Of a DNA stretch of 64,000 bases, positions 56,759-64,000 are shown one piece after another (the first letter of the stretch is position 1; every line of letters starts with the position of its first letter). A program made the position numbers and the translations under genes. The DNA comes from Actinomycetota bacterium. GTDB taxonomy: Bacteria; Actinomycetota; Actinomycetes; Mycobacteriales; Mycobacteriaceae. Below the pieces are notes generated by a model. That model had not been told where the DNA came from. It did no database searches and worked only from the letters and a program-made list of their open reading frames with translations. The stretch covers positions 43,239 through 107,238 of the forward strand of contig JAFDWN010000037.1 of assembly GCA_018268465.1 (NCBI GenBank), read 5' to 3'.

Positions 56759-59746
56759 GTGTCGGTCTACACGCGCGCGGCGCCCACCCTGACCTCCACG
56801 TCAGGGTGGGCGCGGGTGGCCCTCCCCGGCCGCCGCGCATTCCTCGTGAACACAGCGTCGGCAGGTGTTTGCCGCTGCGTTCCCGAACAGCCGTCACTGG
56901 CGCGCGATGCAGCCGGGCAACCGCATGTGGCGCTCACGCTCGTGCTGGCCCACATGCCGACCAGCACCGATGCGTCCATCGCCGCTTTGGTCGTCAGCGG
57001 CTCGCTCGCCCTGACGTGCTCGTTCTCCATCGCCGCAGACGAACTCTCCGCCCTCGAAGCTCACCTCGGCGTGAAGTGCTCTCCGCTCTTCATCCGCGGG
57101 GGGTCGGCGCAGCTGCGCGATGTGGCATCGGTATACGCGCGAAGCAGCTTGATGGGCCGTGCCGAGCGATTCTGGCTCGGCACCTCCCTTCCGCCGGAGC
57201 AGGCGCTGGACGTGGTGCACTCATTCGAAGCGACCCGGTCTCAGTTGTATGTAGACACCAGGATCGAGGGAGACCTGGCGCCCGGAATCCAACCCGTGGC
57301 GCTGGACGCGCTACTGGGCGGAGTGCTGGACGGTCTCGACCGCCGCCGCTACCTGTCGATGATCGTCGTGCGAGCGGACGGCACGACGGCGGCAGTGCCC
57401 CCATGGATCGATGGCATCCCCCATGCTGAGGCCGAAACGCGAGATGCGCCGCGCCGCCTCACGATGGTGACGACCGACGATCGGCTCGTCGCCATGCCGT
57501 TCGCAATGACACCGTCCAGCGCCGTCAGACCATCCGCAGCTGCCCTGACGGCGGGCGGCGCCACCGGGCCGGCAACGCGGCTGAATCCGAACACGCAACA
57601 CTGGCAAGGGAATGACGCCATCACCTTGTTGACGAGTTCCGGCACCGGCACCTCCGGCGGTGCCGCGCTGGAGATCCCGACGCAGCGCCTCCCGCTCTAC
57701 ACGGAACCGGCTGCGCCCTTCTGGGTTGACGCAGTCGATTCCAGTGCAGCTTGGTATCCCCCGTCCTTCGTGCCGCTCATCCCGAAAGCCAGCGACGACC
57801 CCCGCACTGCCGCTTACACTTTCGAGTTTTCTCGAAGCGGCATCACGCTCGGGTCCGGGGGCACCCAGACAGCATTGACCGCCACCGTGCGCATCACCGT
57901 GGATGAACAAATGTCAGCACCCACCAAGCAGGCCCTGACGAGCGCGGGTTCACCATCCCCGCAACCGCTGCCGCTGAACAATCTGAGCGTCTCGCTGGAG
58001 ATTCCCTACCGGCGGCCCGGGTCGGCGAGTCCCGTGACACAGCGGTTCCCGGGCACCGTGACACCCGATGGGACACGCCTGACCGTCTCGGTGTCGCTAC
58101 TGGACGACTGGGTGCGCCTTGCCTATAGCGCGCTCGCCTACCCGCCGGCAGCAGGCTGCCCAGCGCCACGGCTCATCATCGACTACGCATTCACCGTCTA
58201 CCAATGGGTACCGGTCGGCGGTATCCAGACGGTCTACGGCGGAAAAATCGCTCAGCTCGCCGCCGTCGCCAGTCGAGATGAACTGCCGCCGAACGTGACC
58301 CAACCGACGCTAATCCAACACGATCACATCGTCGTCGCTCCGCGGTCATACGTTCAGTATCGACAAGAGGGGCCGCGTACCAAGGGCCTACCTGCCGGTG
58401 CCGGCACCGTACCGCTGCACTTGCCGGATGCCTCGATCGCGATTGATCGCCCGCAGTTGGTCTCCCTGATTCACCCGTTCCCGGCGCGTCGGCTGCTGAC
58501 CCGCTCGATCGTCCGCGAGGAGACAGTGGATCTGCAGTTCCCGTGCGCTTCTCTGGGAGCGCTCTACCTGCAAGTCGCAGGCGATGGAGTCACCAAGACA
58601 GCTGTCGGGTGCCAGGACGCTCTCACGTTGGGAGAGACCGGAGCGAGAGCTTTCGAAGAGATTGTCCCGCTGCGCACTTCGACGTATCGCGTATACCGCT
58701 CGCTGCAACAGCCCGGACGCTTTCTGGTCGTACCTGCCGCCTACCGGGTTGGCCGATATGCATCCAGCGAAGGCCCGAAAGCGTTTCGCCCCATCATCCT
58801 GCTCTACGGCCTGCTCGATGACGACCCTACGAAAAATCGCTATGTCCTCGCTGCGACTCTGATCGCTGATATCTCGCCGTATCAGCGTGCGCTGCTTCAG
58901 GACGCGTTGCGCGCCTTGACGCCACGCGGTTCGATGCCGACCGTCACGCTTCCCAGCGATCCGTTCGTCGGCGCCGGCATCACGTTCGCCTGGACGGTTC
59001 CCGAAGGTATGGACCAGCCGGACGCGCTGAATGTGCTCGATACGTTCACCGTGATGTTGTCGATGCCCATGGATCAGGCCGCGCTGTTGTCGGCCATGAT
59101 CAATCACAGCGCAATCCAGGGAAAAGTGACGTTCACGCTTCCCGACGGGACGGACTTCGATGCCGCCCTGGTAATCGACGGCAACGTGGTCGGCCCGCCG
59201 GATACCGGCCCGGTGACTGCAGAACTTGCCGGAAGCACGATCACGCTGACCAATCACACGCAGCAGGCGATGAACGTTACCGACGTCGCGACCATGAATG
59301 GCAGTGGCACCGTCACAATTGCACACGCCGACACGCCACTAGCTCCTGGAGCGACTTTTTCCCTGCCTGCGGTGCCGACGGCGACGGGAGCCGTGGCCAG
59401 TGCCACCGCGGCCGAACACCCGACGCTCGACGAGCTGGATGTCTTCGTCGAAGACGTGACGATGACCGTGACTTTCATCAATCAAGTCAATTTCGCAAAT
59501 CATGGCTTGACGGCATTGGCGGTTCAGGCGCATTTGAGTGGTAGCGGAAACGGTCAGGAAGCAAGCCTGCCGGAAGGCGCGACGGCGACGATGAACTTTA
59601 CGTTGCCCATCACCGCTTACCTCACCCAACACACCCTCCAATATGCCTTGAGGAAAACAAGTGCATCGGGAACAACCCTAACTGCTTGGCGAGATTGGGA
59701 CCTCAACAAAGGTGCCGTCATTGGAATCACCGCCGACCTGCTGTGA
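56759..59746 (+). CDS. Unrecognised large beta-rich protein, second gene of the metacaspase operon
   Basis: A 995-residue protein with no signal peptide, membrane helix or catalytic motif I can name. It is dominated by alternating hydrophobic/polar strands. A block near residues 650-700 (GRFLVVPAAYRVGRYASSEG, then RPIILLYGLLDDDPTKN) resembles in style the N-terminal strand block of the preceding protein. The C-terminal ~200 residues (VTAELAGSTITLTNHTQQAM, TVTIAHADTPLAPGATFSLP) read like Ig-like or bacterial adhesin-type sandwich domains. GTG start 6 nt after the upstream stop implies coupled translation; only a weak ribosome site is seen. Confidence 0.85.
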   Translation: MSVYTRAAPTLTSTSGWARVALPGRRAFLVNTASAGVCRCVPEQPSLARDAAGQPHVALTLVLAHMPTSTDASIAALVVSGSLALTCSFSIAADELSALEAHLGVKCSPLFIRGGSAQLRDVASVYARSSLMGRAERFWLGTSLPPEQALDVVHSFEATRSQLYVDTRIEGDLAPGIQPVALDALLGGVLDGLDRRRYLSMIVVRADGTTAAVPPWIDGIPHAEAETRDAPRRLTMVTTDDRLVAMPFAMTPSSAVRPSAAALTAGGATGPATRLNPNTQHWQGNDAITLLTSSGTGTSGGAALEIPTQRLPLYTEPAAPFWVDAVDSSAAWYPPSFVPLIPKASDDPRTAAYTFEFSRSGITLGSGGTQTALTATVRITVDEQMSAPTKQALTSAGSPSPQPLPLNNLSVSLEIPYRRPGSASPVTQRFPGTVTPDGTRLTVSVSLLDDWVRLAYSALAYPPAAGCPAPRLIIDYAFTVYQWVPVGGIQTVYGGKIAQLAAVASRDELPPNVTQPTLIQHDHIVVAPRSYVQYRQEGPRTKGLPAGAGTVPLHLPDASIAIDRPQLVSLIHPFPARRLLTRSIVREETVDLQFPCASLGALYLQVAGDGVTKTAVGCQDALTLGETGARAFEEIVPLRTSTYRVYRSLQQPGRFLVVPAAYRVGRYASSEGPKAFRPIILLYGLLDDDPTKNRYVLAATLIADISPYQRALLQDALRALTPRGSMPTVTLPSDPFVGAGITFAWTVPEGMDQPDALNVLDTFTVMLSMPMDQAALLSAMINHSAIQGKVTFTLPDGTDFDAALVIDGNVVGPPDTGPVTAELAGSTITLTNHTQQAMNVTDVATMNGSGTVTIAHADTPLAPGATFSLPAVPTATGAVASATAAEHPTLDELDVFVEDVTMTVTFINQVNFANHGLTALAVQAHLSGSGNGQEASLPEGATATMNFTLPITAYLTQHTLQYALRKTSASGTTLTAWRDWDLNKGAVIGITADLL

Positions 59747-59762
59747 ATGAAAAGAGGAGATC

Positions 59763-61211
59763 ATGGGACAGTCACTTTCGCTGCATCTCGGACTGAATGG
59801 CGTCGACGCAGCACAGTACAACGGCTGGCCGGGGACGCTCTCCGGCTGCGTCAACGACGCCAATGCCATGTACAGCATCGCCTCAGCGCAGGGGTTCACG
59901 CCCACGCAACTACTCAACGTTGCGGCGACGGCGGATGCGATCCTGACAGAAATCGGCAAGGCGGCGCATGCGCTGCACAGCGGGGATACGTTCCTGCTCA
60001 CGTACTCCGGCCATGGCGGGCGAGTGCCAGACCCGACGGGCGAGTCGCCCGATGGGCTCGATGACACCTGGGTTGCGTACGACCGCCAGCTCCTCGGTCA
60101 TGAGTTGTACAACCTCTGGAGCCAGTTCGCCCCGGGCGTTCGTATCGAGGTGTATTCGGACAGTTGCCACAGCGGAACGGTCATCCGGGATCTCGTGCTG
60201 GGGAGGAGCCCAGTCTTCGGCTCTCCCGGCGCGGGCCTCCGACAAGCGCCAGGCAACGGCGATCCCGGTATGGCTGCCTTCAGAGAGGTGTTCGAGGCGG
60301 CACCAGAAGCGCTGACCCGCAACGCGCCCATCCCACTCGCCGCTCCGGGAGACGGCGCCCACAAGGTGCCACGCGCCATTCCGCCGTTGCTCGCGCTGCA
60401 GCTCTATTACCAACACGAGCGCGAATATCGCGCCCGTCAATGGTCACGCAGCCGGGCCGATATCAGCGCCAGCGTCATCCTCATATCCGGCTGTCAGGAT
60501 AACCAGACCTCCATGGACGGCCAGACGAATGGGCTATTTACCGAGAAATTACTCGCGGTCTGGAACAACGGGAACTTCCAAGGCACCCTGCCGCAGTTCC
60601 ATAAAGCGATCGTCGCCCTGATGCCGCCCGAGCAGACGCCCAACTACTTCACCGTGGGGGCCGACGATCCGACCTTCACAAGCGCGCGCCCTCTCACCAT
60701 CGTGGACTCCACTGCCACCACGAACTCTACCGACACACCTACCACCGATTCGGGCACCGGATCGATACCTCCATCGGTACAGGGTCCATCATCGTTGAGC
60801 CAGGACACGACAGATCCCATCACGTTCACCGTCGACCTCGGTTCGAATCCCTACTACGTTTTCGAGATCACCAGCGACACGAGGAACTTCGGCGACTTCT
60901 CGGGCCGGACGACGTCGAATTTCTACGCATCGTGGGCTGACCCAGGCGCGCAAGCCCGCATGACCGACCCGGCCTACACCCTGCCGCCGGGCGCGTGGAA
61001 TGCCCTGAAAGACAATGGAACCCTGTACTACCGAGTCGGATCGACGACCAGCCTGACCGGCTGGGATAATTACCTGATTTCGGTCACCGACGCAGATGCA
61101 GCCGACGTGGCCCCGTCGATCACCATCGACGCCGTCAGCTCAGCCAAGTCTGCACCGATATCCGGTCCGGACATCAGCATTTACAGTCCTGTCGCCGTGC
61201 TGACGACATGA
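59763..61211 (+). CDS. Caspase-family (type I metacaspase-like, C14) cysteine protease
   Basis: A 482-residue protein. The N-terminal peptidase (~1-310) starts SLHLGLNGVDAAQYNGWPG, with GCVNDANAM. It has the catalytic dyad His84 (TYSGHGGR) and Cys135 (YSDSCHSGT). D133 and the DGLDDTWVAYD acidic loop (~97-107) fit metacaspases that cut after Arg/Lys. A Thr/Ser-rich linker (~315-350) leads to a C-terminal Ig-like beta domain (~350-482). There is no signal peptide. GAGGAG precedes the ATG, 16 nt after the upstream gene. A TTA codon lies at 60549-60551. It is the third gene of an operon with two unrecognised proteins. Confidence 0.92.
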   Translation: MGQSLSLHLGLNGVDAAQYNGWPGTLSGCVNDANAMYSIASAQGFTPTQLLNVAATADAILTEIGKAAHALHSGDTFLLTYSGHGGRVPDPTGESPDGLDDTWVAYDRQLLGHELYNLWSQFAPGVRIEVYSDSCHSGTVIRDLVLGRSPVFGSPGAGLRQAPGNGDPGMAAFREVFEAAPEALTRNAPIPLAAPGDGAHKVPRAIPPLLALQLYYQHEREYRARQWSRSRADISASVILISGCQDNQTSMDGQTNGLFTEKLLAVWNNGNFQGTLPQFHKAIVALMPPEQTPNYFTVGADDPTFTSARPLTIVDSTATTNSTDTPTTDSGTGSIPPSVQGPSSLSQDTTDPITFTVDLGSNPYYVFEITSDTRNFGDFSGRTTSNFYASWADPGAQARMTDPAYTLPPGAWNALKDNGTLYYRVGSTTSLTGWDNYLISVTDADAADVAPSITIDAVSSAKSAPISGPDISIYSPVAVLTT

Positions 61212-61256
61212 GGCGAGGCTGAACCCTCCTCCGGCAGCTCATCGACCAGAACATCT

Positions 61257-61331
61257 TGGTGGGCGCGGAGGGTTTCGAACCCCCGACCGCTGGTGTGTAA
61301 AACCAGAGCTCTACCACTGAGCTACACGCCC
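61257..61331 (-). tRNA. tRNA-Val (anticodon UAC)
   Basis: The minus strand folds as a full cloverleaf: acceptor GGGCGTG/CGCGCCC, D-arm with AGCTCAGTGGTAGAGCT, anticodon stem CTGGT/ACCAG with loop TTTACAC (anticodon TAC), T-arm with GGTTCGAAACC. The 3' CCA is encoded. It reads GUA (and probably other GUN) valine codons. It marks the border between the accessory region and the conserved ahpE-aceE block. Confidence 0.96.
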
Positions 61332-61376
61332 GTGCCAGGGGAGGCTACACGCCGAGCGCGCGCGACCGGAAATCCG

Positions 61377-61841
61377 TCAGACGCGGTCGCGCGCGGCCAG
61401 GGCAGCCGCCCATACCGCCTGATCGCGCGGTTCCCCCGGCTGGTTCATCTCGGCGAACCGGATGACTCCCGACCGGTCGACCAGGAAGGTGCCGCGGTTG
61501 GGAAATCCGCCGTCGGCGTTGAACACCCCGTAGGCCTGACTGACTGCGCCGTGCGGCCAGAAATCCGACAGCAGCGGAAAGGTGAACCCGCTCTGCACTG
61601 CCCAGATCTTGTGCGTGGGCGGCGGGCCCACGGAGATGGCCAGCGTGGCGGTGGTGTCGTTCTCGTAGATCGGCAGCCGGTCGCGGATCTCGCCCAGTTC
61701 GCCCTCGCAGATACCGGTGAACGCCAGCGGGAAGAACACCAGCAGCACGTCCTTGGCGCCCCTGAATTCACCCAGCGCCACGTGTCGGCCGTTCTGGTCT
61801 TTCAGCGTGAACTCGGGAGCCGTATCGCCGACCTCAAGCAC
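61377..61841 (-). CDS. ahpE: One-cysteine peroxiredoxin AhpE
   Basis: A 154-residue peroxiredoxin reducing hydroperoxides and peroxynitrite. The peroxidatic Cys45 is in FFPLAFTGICEGELGEIRD, as in M. tuberculosis AhpE, and no resolving Cys is seen, so reduction depends on an external thiol such as mycoredoxin or mycothiol (known for the M. tuberculosis enzyme). GTG start at 61841. It follows the DUF3052 gene by 12 bp, so they are probably co-transcribed. Confidence 0.95.
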   Translation of the reverse strand: MLEVGDTAPEFTLKDQNGRHVALGEFRGAKDVLLVFFPLAFTGICEGELGEIRDRLPIYENDTTATLAISVGPPPTHKIWAVQSGFTFPLLSDFWPHGAVSQAYGVFNADGGFPNRGTFLVDRSGVIRFAEMNQPGEPRDQAVWAAALAARDRV

Positions 61842-61853
61842 GGATGCGCATGC

Positions 61854-62312
61854 CTATCGCTTGCCCGCCCGGGACTTGGGCTGTACCAGCCGGCTGGCGA
61901 TCCAGTTGCCCAGGTTGGCCGACGACGTCTGCATCAGGCCCGCGGTGGGCGCCGACTCGGCGATCTCGGCCGGCTGCACGTGCCCCGGTTTACCCGTCTT
62001 GGGCGTCACCACCCAGATCACCCCGTCCTCGGCCAGCGGTGTGATGGCATCCATCAGCCGGTCCACCAGGTCGCCGTCGTCGTCTCGCCACCACAGCAAC
62101 ACGATGTCGACGACCTCATCGGCGTCCTCGTCGAGGAGCTCACCGCCGGATGCGTCCTCGATATCGGCCCGGATGTCGTCGTCGGTGTCCTCGTCCCAGC
62201 CCAGCTCCTGGACCACCTGATTCTTTTGAATGCCCAGCCGCTGGGCGAAGGTCGGGGACGCGTTCTCTCCCCGGTCGTTCCGCTCCTGCCCGCCGTCGCT
62301 CGCCGCGACCAC
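61854..62312 (-). CDS. DUF3052 family protein (Rv2239c-like)
   Basis: A 152-residue acidic protein. The core reads AQRLGIQKNQVVQELGWDED, an Asp/Glu-rich stretch (DDDIRADIEDASGGELLDED) and VVDIVLLWWRDDDGDLVDRL, ending in a basic tail. This is the actinobacterial DUF3052 family; function unknown. GTG 62312 is chosen because AAGGAGG lies 7 nt upstream, while the ATG at 62357 has none. It precedes ahpE. Confidence 0.88.
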   Translation of the reverse strand: MVAASDGGQERNDRGENASPTFAQRLGIQKNQVVQELGWDEDTDDDIRADIEDASGGELLDEDADEVVDIVLLWWRDDDGDLVDRLMDAITPLAEDGVIWVVTPKTGKPGHVQPAEIAESAPTAGLMQTSSANLGNWIASRLVQPKSRAGKR

Positions 62313-62405
62313 CGTCTTTCCTCCTTCAGCCGAGCGTGTGGGTGTGTTGTTGCGCACTATCGTCGCACGCCGCCGCCGTGCTGCGGGTGGGCGGCGCCGG
62401 GTTGG

Positions 62406-62981
62406 TCAATATGCGGCATCGCAAAGGTTCACCGCGTGGTCCCTGGAGTCGTTGAGCCGCACGATCGCGTCGTTGAACTGGTCGGTCGGCAGATCCTGCG
62501 CGACGGCGGTGGCGACTGCGCGCGCCGCGTCGACCCAGGCGTTGAGTCCGTCGCGCAGTTCGGCCGGAATGGAGTCGGTGATACCCGAGGAGACCAGGTC
62601 GGCACTGCGGTTGAGTGCGTCGACGGCGGGCCCGGATTTGGCCGCGACGTCGGAGCTGGTGTTGAACGCGTCGACGTAGGCGTTCACCGCCATCACCGCG
62701 TCCACGCTGGAGGAGCTCAGATCCTCACATGCGGTGTGGATCGCCTCCTTGGTCAGCGACACCTGCCGCTCGGACTCGCGCGCACTCGATCGCGCCGCCG
62801 ACTCCTCGACCGACGCCGTCACCGACGCCCGGTATGCCGGGGCGTCGGCTTTGTCGATCGTTGCGGTGCCACCGGTCATCGACGTGCAGCCCACGATCAC
62901 CATCGCCACCACGGCGAGGCCCCCGACCACCGCGGCGGCGATCCGCAGCCGTCCCCCCACGCAGCGCAAACCGGTCAGCAC
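62406..62981 (-). CDS. Putative lipoprotein (Rv2240c-like)
   Basis: A 191-residue exported protein. The N-terminal signal (RIAAAVVGGLAVVAMVIVGC) ends in a lipobox with Cys ~32, so it is probably lipid-anchored. The mature part is Ala/Ser/Asp-rich, largely helical, with two further cysteines (ACEDLSS and NLCDAAY) that could form a disulfide. No function is recognised. GTG start; divergent from aceE. Confidence 0.82.
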   Translation of the reverse strand: MLTGLRCVGGRLRIAAAVVGGLAVVAMVIVGCTSMTGGTATIDKADAPAYRASVTASVEESAARSSARESERQVSLTKEAIHTACEDLSSSSVDAVMAVNAYVDAFNTSSDVAAKSGPAVDALNRSADLVSSGITDSIPAELRDGLNAWVDAARAVATAVAQDLPTDQFNDAIVRLNDSRDHAVNLCDAAY

Positions 62982-63127
62982 GGTCTGCAGACGTTACCGT
63001 TTCATTCCTTTCAGCGCGGGTTCATTCCAGTCGCCAACGCGGGGCCCACGGATGCGGCACGATAGGTTGTCGTTAGCGGCCGTTTGAGCAGAAAAATGCC
63101 GTATCACCGCCTACCGAGGAGCGGAAG

Positions 63128-64000
63128 TTGACCACCGAGTTCGTGCGCCAGGACCTGGCCCAAAACTCCACCCATGCTGCCGAACGCGACCGTGTTCGCG
63201 TCATCCGTGAGGGTGTCGCCTCCTACCTGCCCGACATCGATCCGGACGAGACAGGCGAATGGCTCGAGTCGTTCGACAAACTACTCGAACAGGCGGGACC
63301 GGCCAGGGCGCGCTACCTGATGCTGCGCCTGCTGGAACGGGCGGGCGAGCAGCGCGTCGCGATCCCGTCGTTGACATCCACCGACTACGTGAACACCATC
63401 CCCACCGAACTGGAGCCGTGGTTCCCCGGTGACGAGGACGTCGAACGCCGCTACCGAGCGTGGATCCGCTGGAATGCCGCGATCATGGTGCACCGCGGCC
63501 AGCGCCCGGGAGTGGGTGTGGGAGGCCACATTTCGACGTATGCGTCGTCGGCGGCCCTCTACGAGGTCGGGTTCAACCACTTCTTCCGCGGCAAATCCCA
63601 CGCCGGTGGCGGCGACCAGGTGTTCATCCAGGGCCACGCCTCCCCCGGCATCTATGCTCGCGCGTTCCTCGAGGGCAGGCTCACCGCCGACCAGCTCGAC
63701 GGGTTCCGTCAGGAACACAGCCATCCCGGTGGCGGGCTGCCGTCCTATCCACACCCGCGGTTGATGCCGGACTTCTGGGAGTTCCCGACGGTGTCCATGG
63801 GCATCGGCCCGATGAACGCCATCTACCAGGCGCGCTTCAACCACTATCTGCATGACCGCGGCATCAAGGACACCTCCGACCAGCATGTCTGGGCGTTCCT
63901 CGGCGACGGCGAATGCGACGAACCCGAGAGCCGCGGCCTTGCGCACATGGCGGCACTGGAGGGTTTGGACAACCTGACGTTCGTCATCAACTGCAACCTG
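63128..64000 (+). CDS. aceE: Pyruvate dehydrogenase E1 component, 5' part (truncated by window end)
   Basis: The first 291 residues of the homodimeric E1, which decarboxylates pyruvate with thiamine diphosphate and passes the acetyl group to E2 (DlaT, encoded at 9.9-11.6 kb). From TTG 63128 the sequence runs without interruption to the window end, closely following M. tuberculosis Ace[53 protein letters not shown], and the ThDP motif [12 protein letters not shown] leading to INCNL. GAGGAG 9 nt upstream supports the unusual TTG start. Confidence 0.96.
   Translation, partial: MTTEFVRQDLAQNSTHAAERDRVRVIREGVASYLPDIDPDETGEWLESFDKLLEQAGPARARYLMLRLLERAGEQRVAIPSLTSTDYVNTIPTELEPWFPGDEDVERRYRAWIRWNAAIMVHRGQRPGVGVGGHISTYASSAALYEVGFNHFFRGKSHAGGGDQVFIQGHASPGIYARAFLEGRLTADQLDGFRQEHSHPGGGLPSYPHPRLMPDFWEFPTVSMGIGPMNAIYQARFNHYLHDRGIKDTSDQHVWAFLGDGECDEPESRGLAHMAALEGLDNLTFVINCNL

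Noticed and set aside
59763-61211. Prophage or transposon origin of the metacaspase region
   Set aside because: No integrase, transposase, phage structural gene or flanking inverted repeat is visible; transfer is inferred only from composition and the tRNA border.
61293-63065. 590-codon plus-strand frame across ahpE, DUF3052 and lipoprotein genes
   Set aside because: Shadow of three well-supported minus-strand genes, and it starts inside the tRNA.

Overview
The window is chromosomal DNA from a mycobacterium, most likely an environmental, fast-growing (Mycolicibacterium-type) species. GC content is high. From recalled homologues, the gene order over 0-41 kb and 61-64 kb follows the M. tuberculosis Rv2204c to Rv2241 segment closely (erpA, cobT, cobS, ilvE, gcvT, pepB, ephD, dlaT, lipB, lipA, glnA1, glnE, glnA2, caeA pair, panB, rnpB, RNase H/phosphatase, Nif3-like, ptkA, ptpA, ahpE, aceE). 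No database search was possible, so names rest on recognised motifs, lengths and order.

Conserved part (1-41.9 kb). An Fe-S carrier (erpA) and a membrane protein are followed by a cobalamin lower-ligand operon (cobU-cobT-cobS with 4-bp overlaps). Next come ilvE, gcvT/pepA from a tiny divergent promoter, and the two-domain ephD. The lipoate block follows: dlaT (2-oxo acid dehydrogenase E2), an epimerase, lipB and lipA. The nitrogen block holds glnA1 with a visible four-site GlnR box, glnE and glnA2. After these are two exported Hip1/CaeA-type hydrolases, a wax ester synthase/DGAT, panB, an orphan fatty-acyl-AMP ligase, a CYTH-CHAD protein and the RNase P RNA. The part ends with small regulators, RNase H/phosphatase, a Nif3-like protein, the ptkA-ptpA pair and a SURF1-like protein.

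Accessory part (about 42-61.2 kb). Where M. tuberculosis has cobD and small genes, this window carries unrelated material. The first piece is a six-gene minus-strand sugar-acid operon (fructuronate reductase, hexonate dehydrogenase, MHS transporter, D-mannonate dehydratase, KDPG aldolase, KDG kinase) with a divergent IclR regulator. It reads as a complete route from a hexonate such as L-gulonate, via fructuronate, mannonate, KDG and KDPG, to pyruvate and glyceraldehyde-3-phosphate. The second piece is a membrane-fused spermidine-synthase-like protein facing a FAD amine oxidase. The third is a three-gene plus-strand operon, 54.4-61.2 kb, of two large unrecognised beta-rich proteins and a type I metacaspase-like protease. 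That operon has a more AT-rich leader, TTA codons, and ends beside a tRNA-Val gene. It is the strongest candidate here for an undescribed system.

After the tRNA the conserved order resumes: ahpE, a DUF3052 protein, a lipoprotein and the start of aceE, which runs off the window.

A cross-cutting observation: at least 14 genes have a TANNNT hexamer exactly 6-7 nt before the start codon, and two more have GACAAT at 6 nt. This is the spacing of mycobacterial leaderless promoters, and it settles several start codons.
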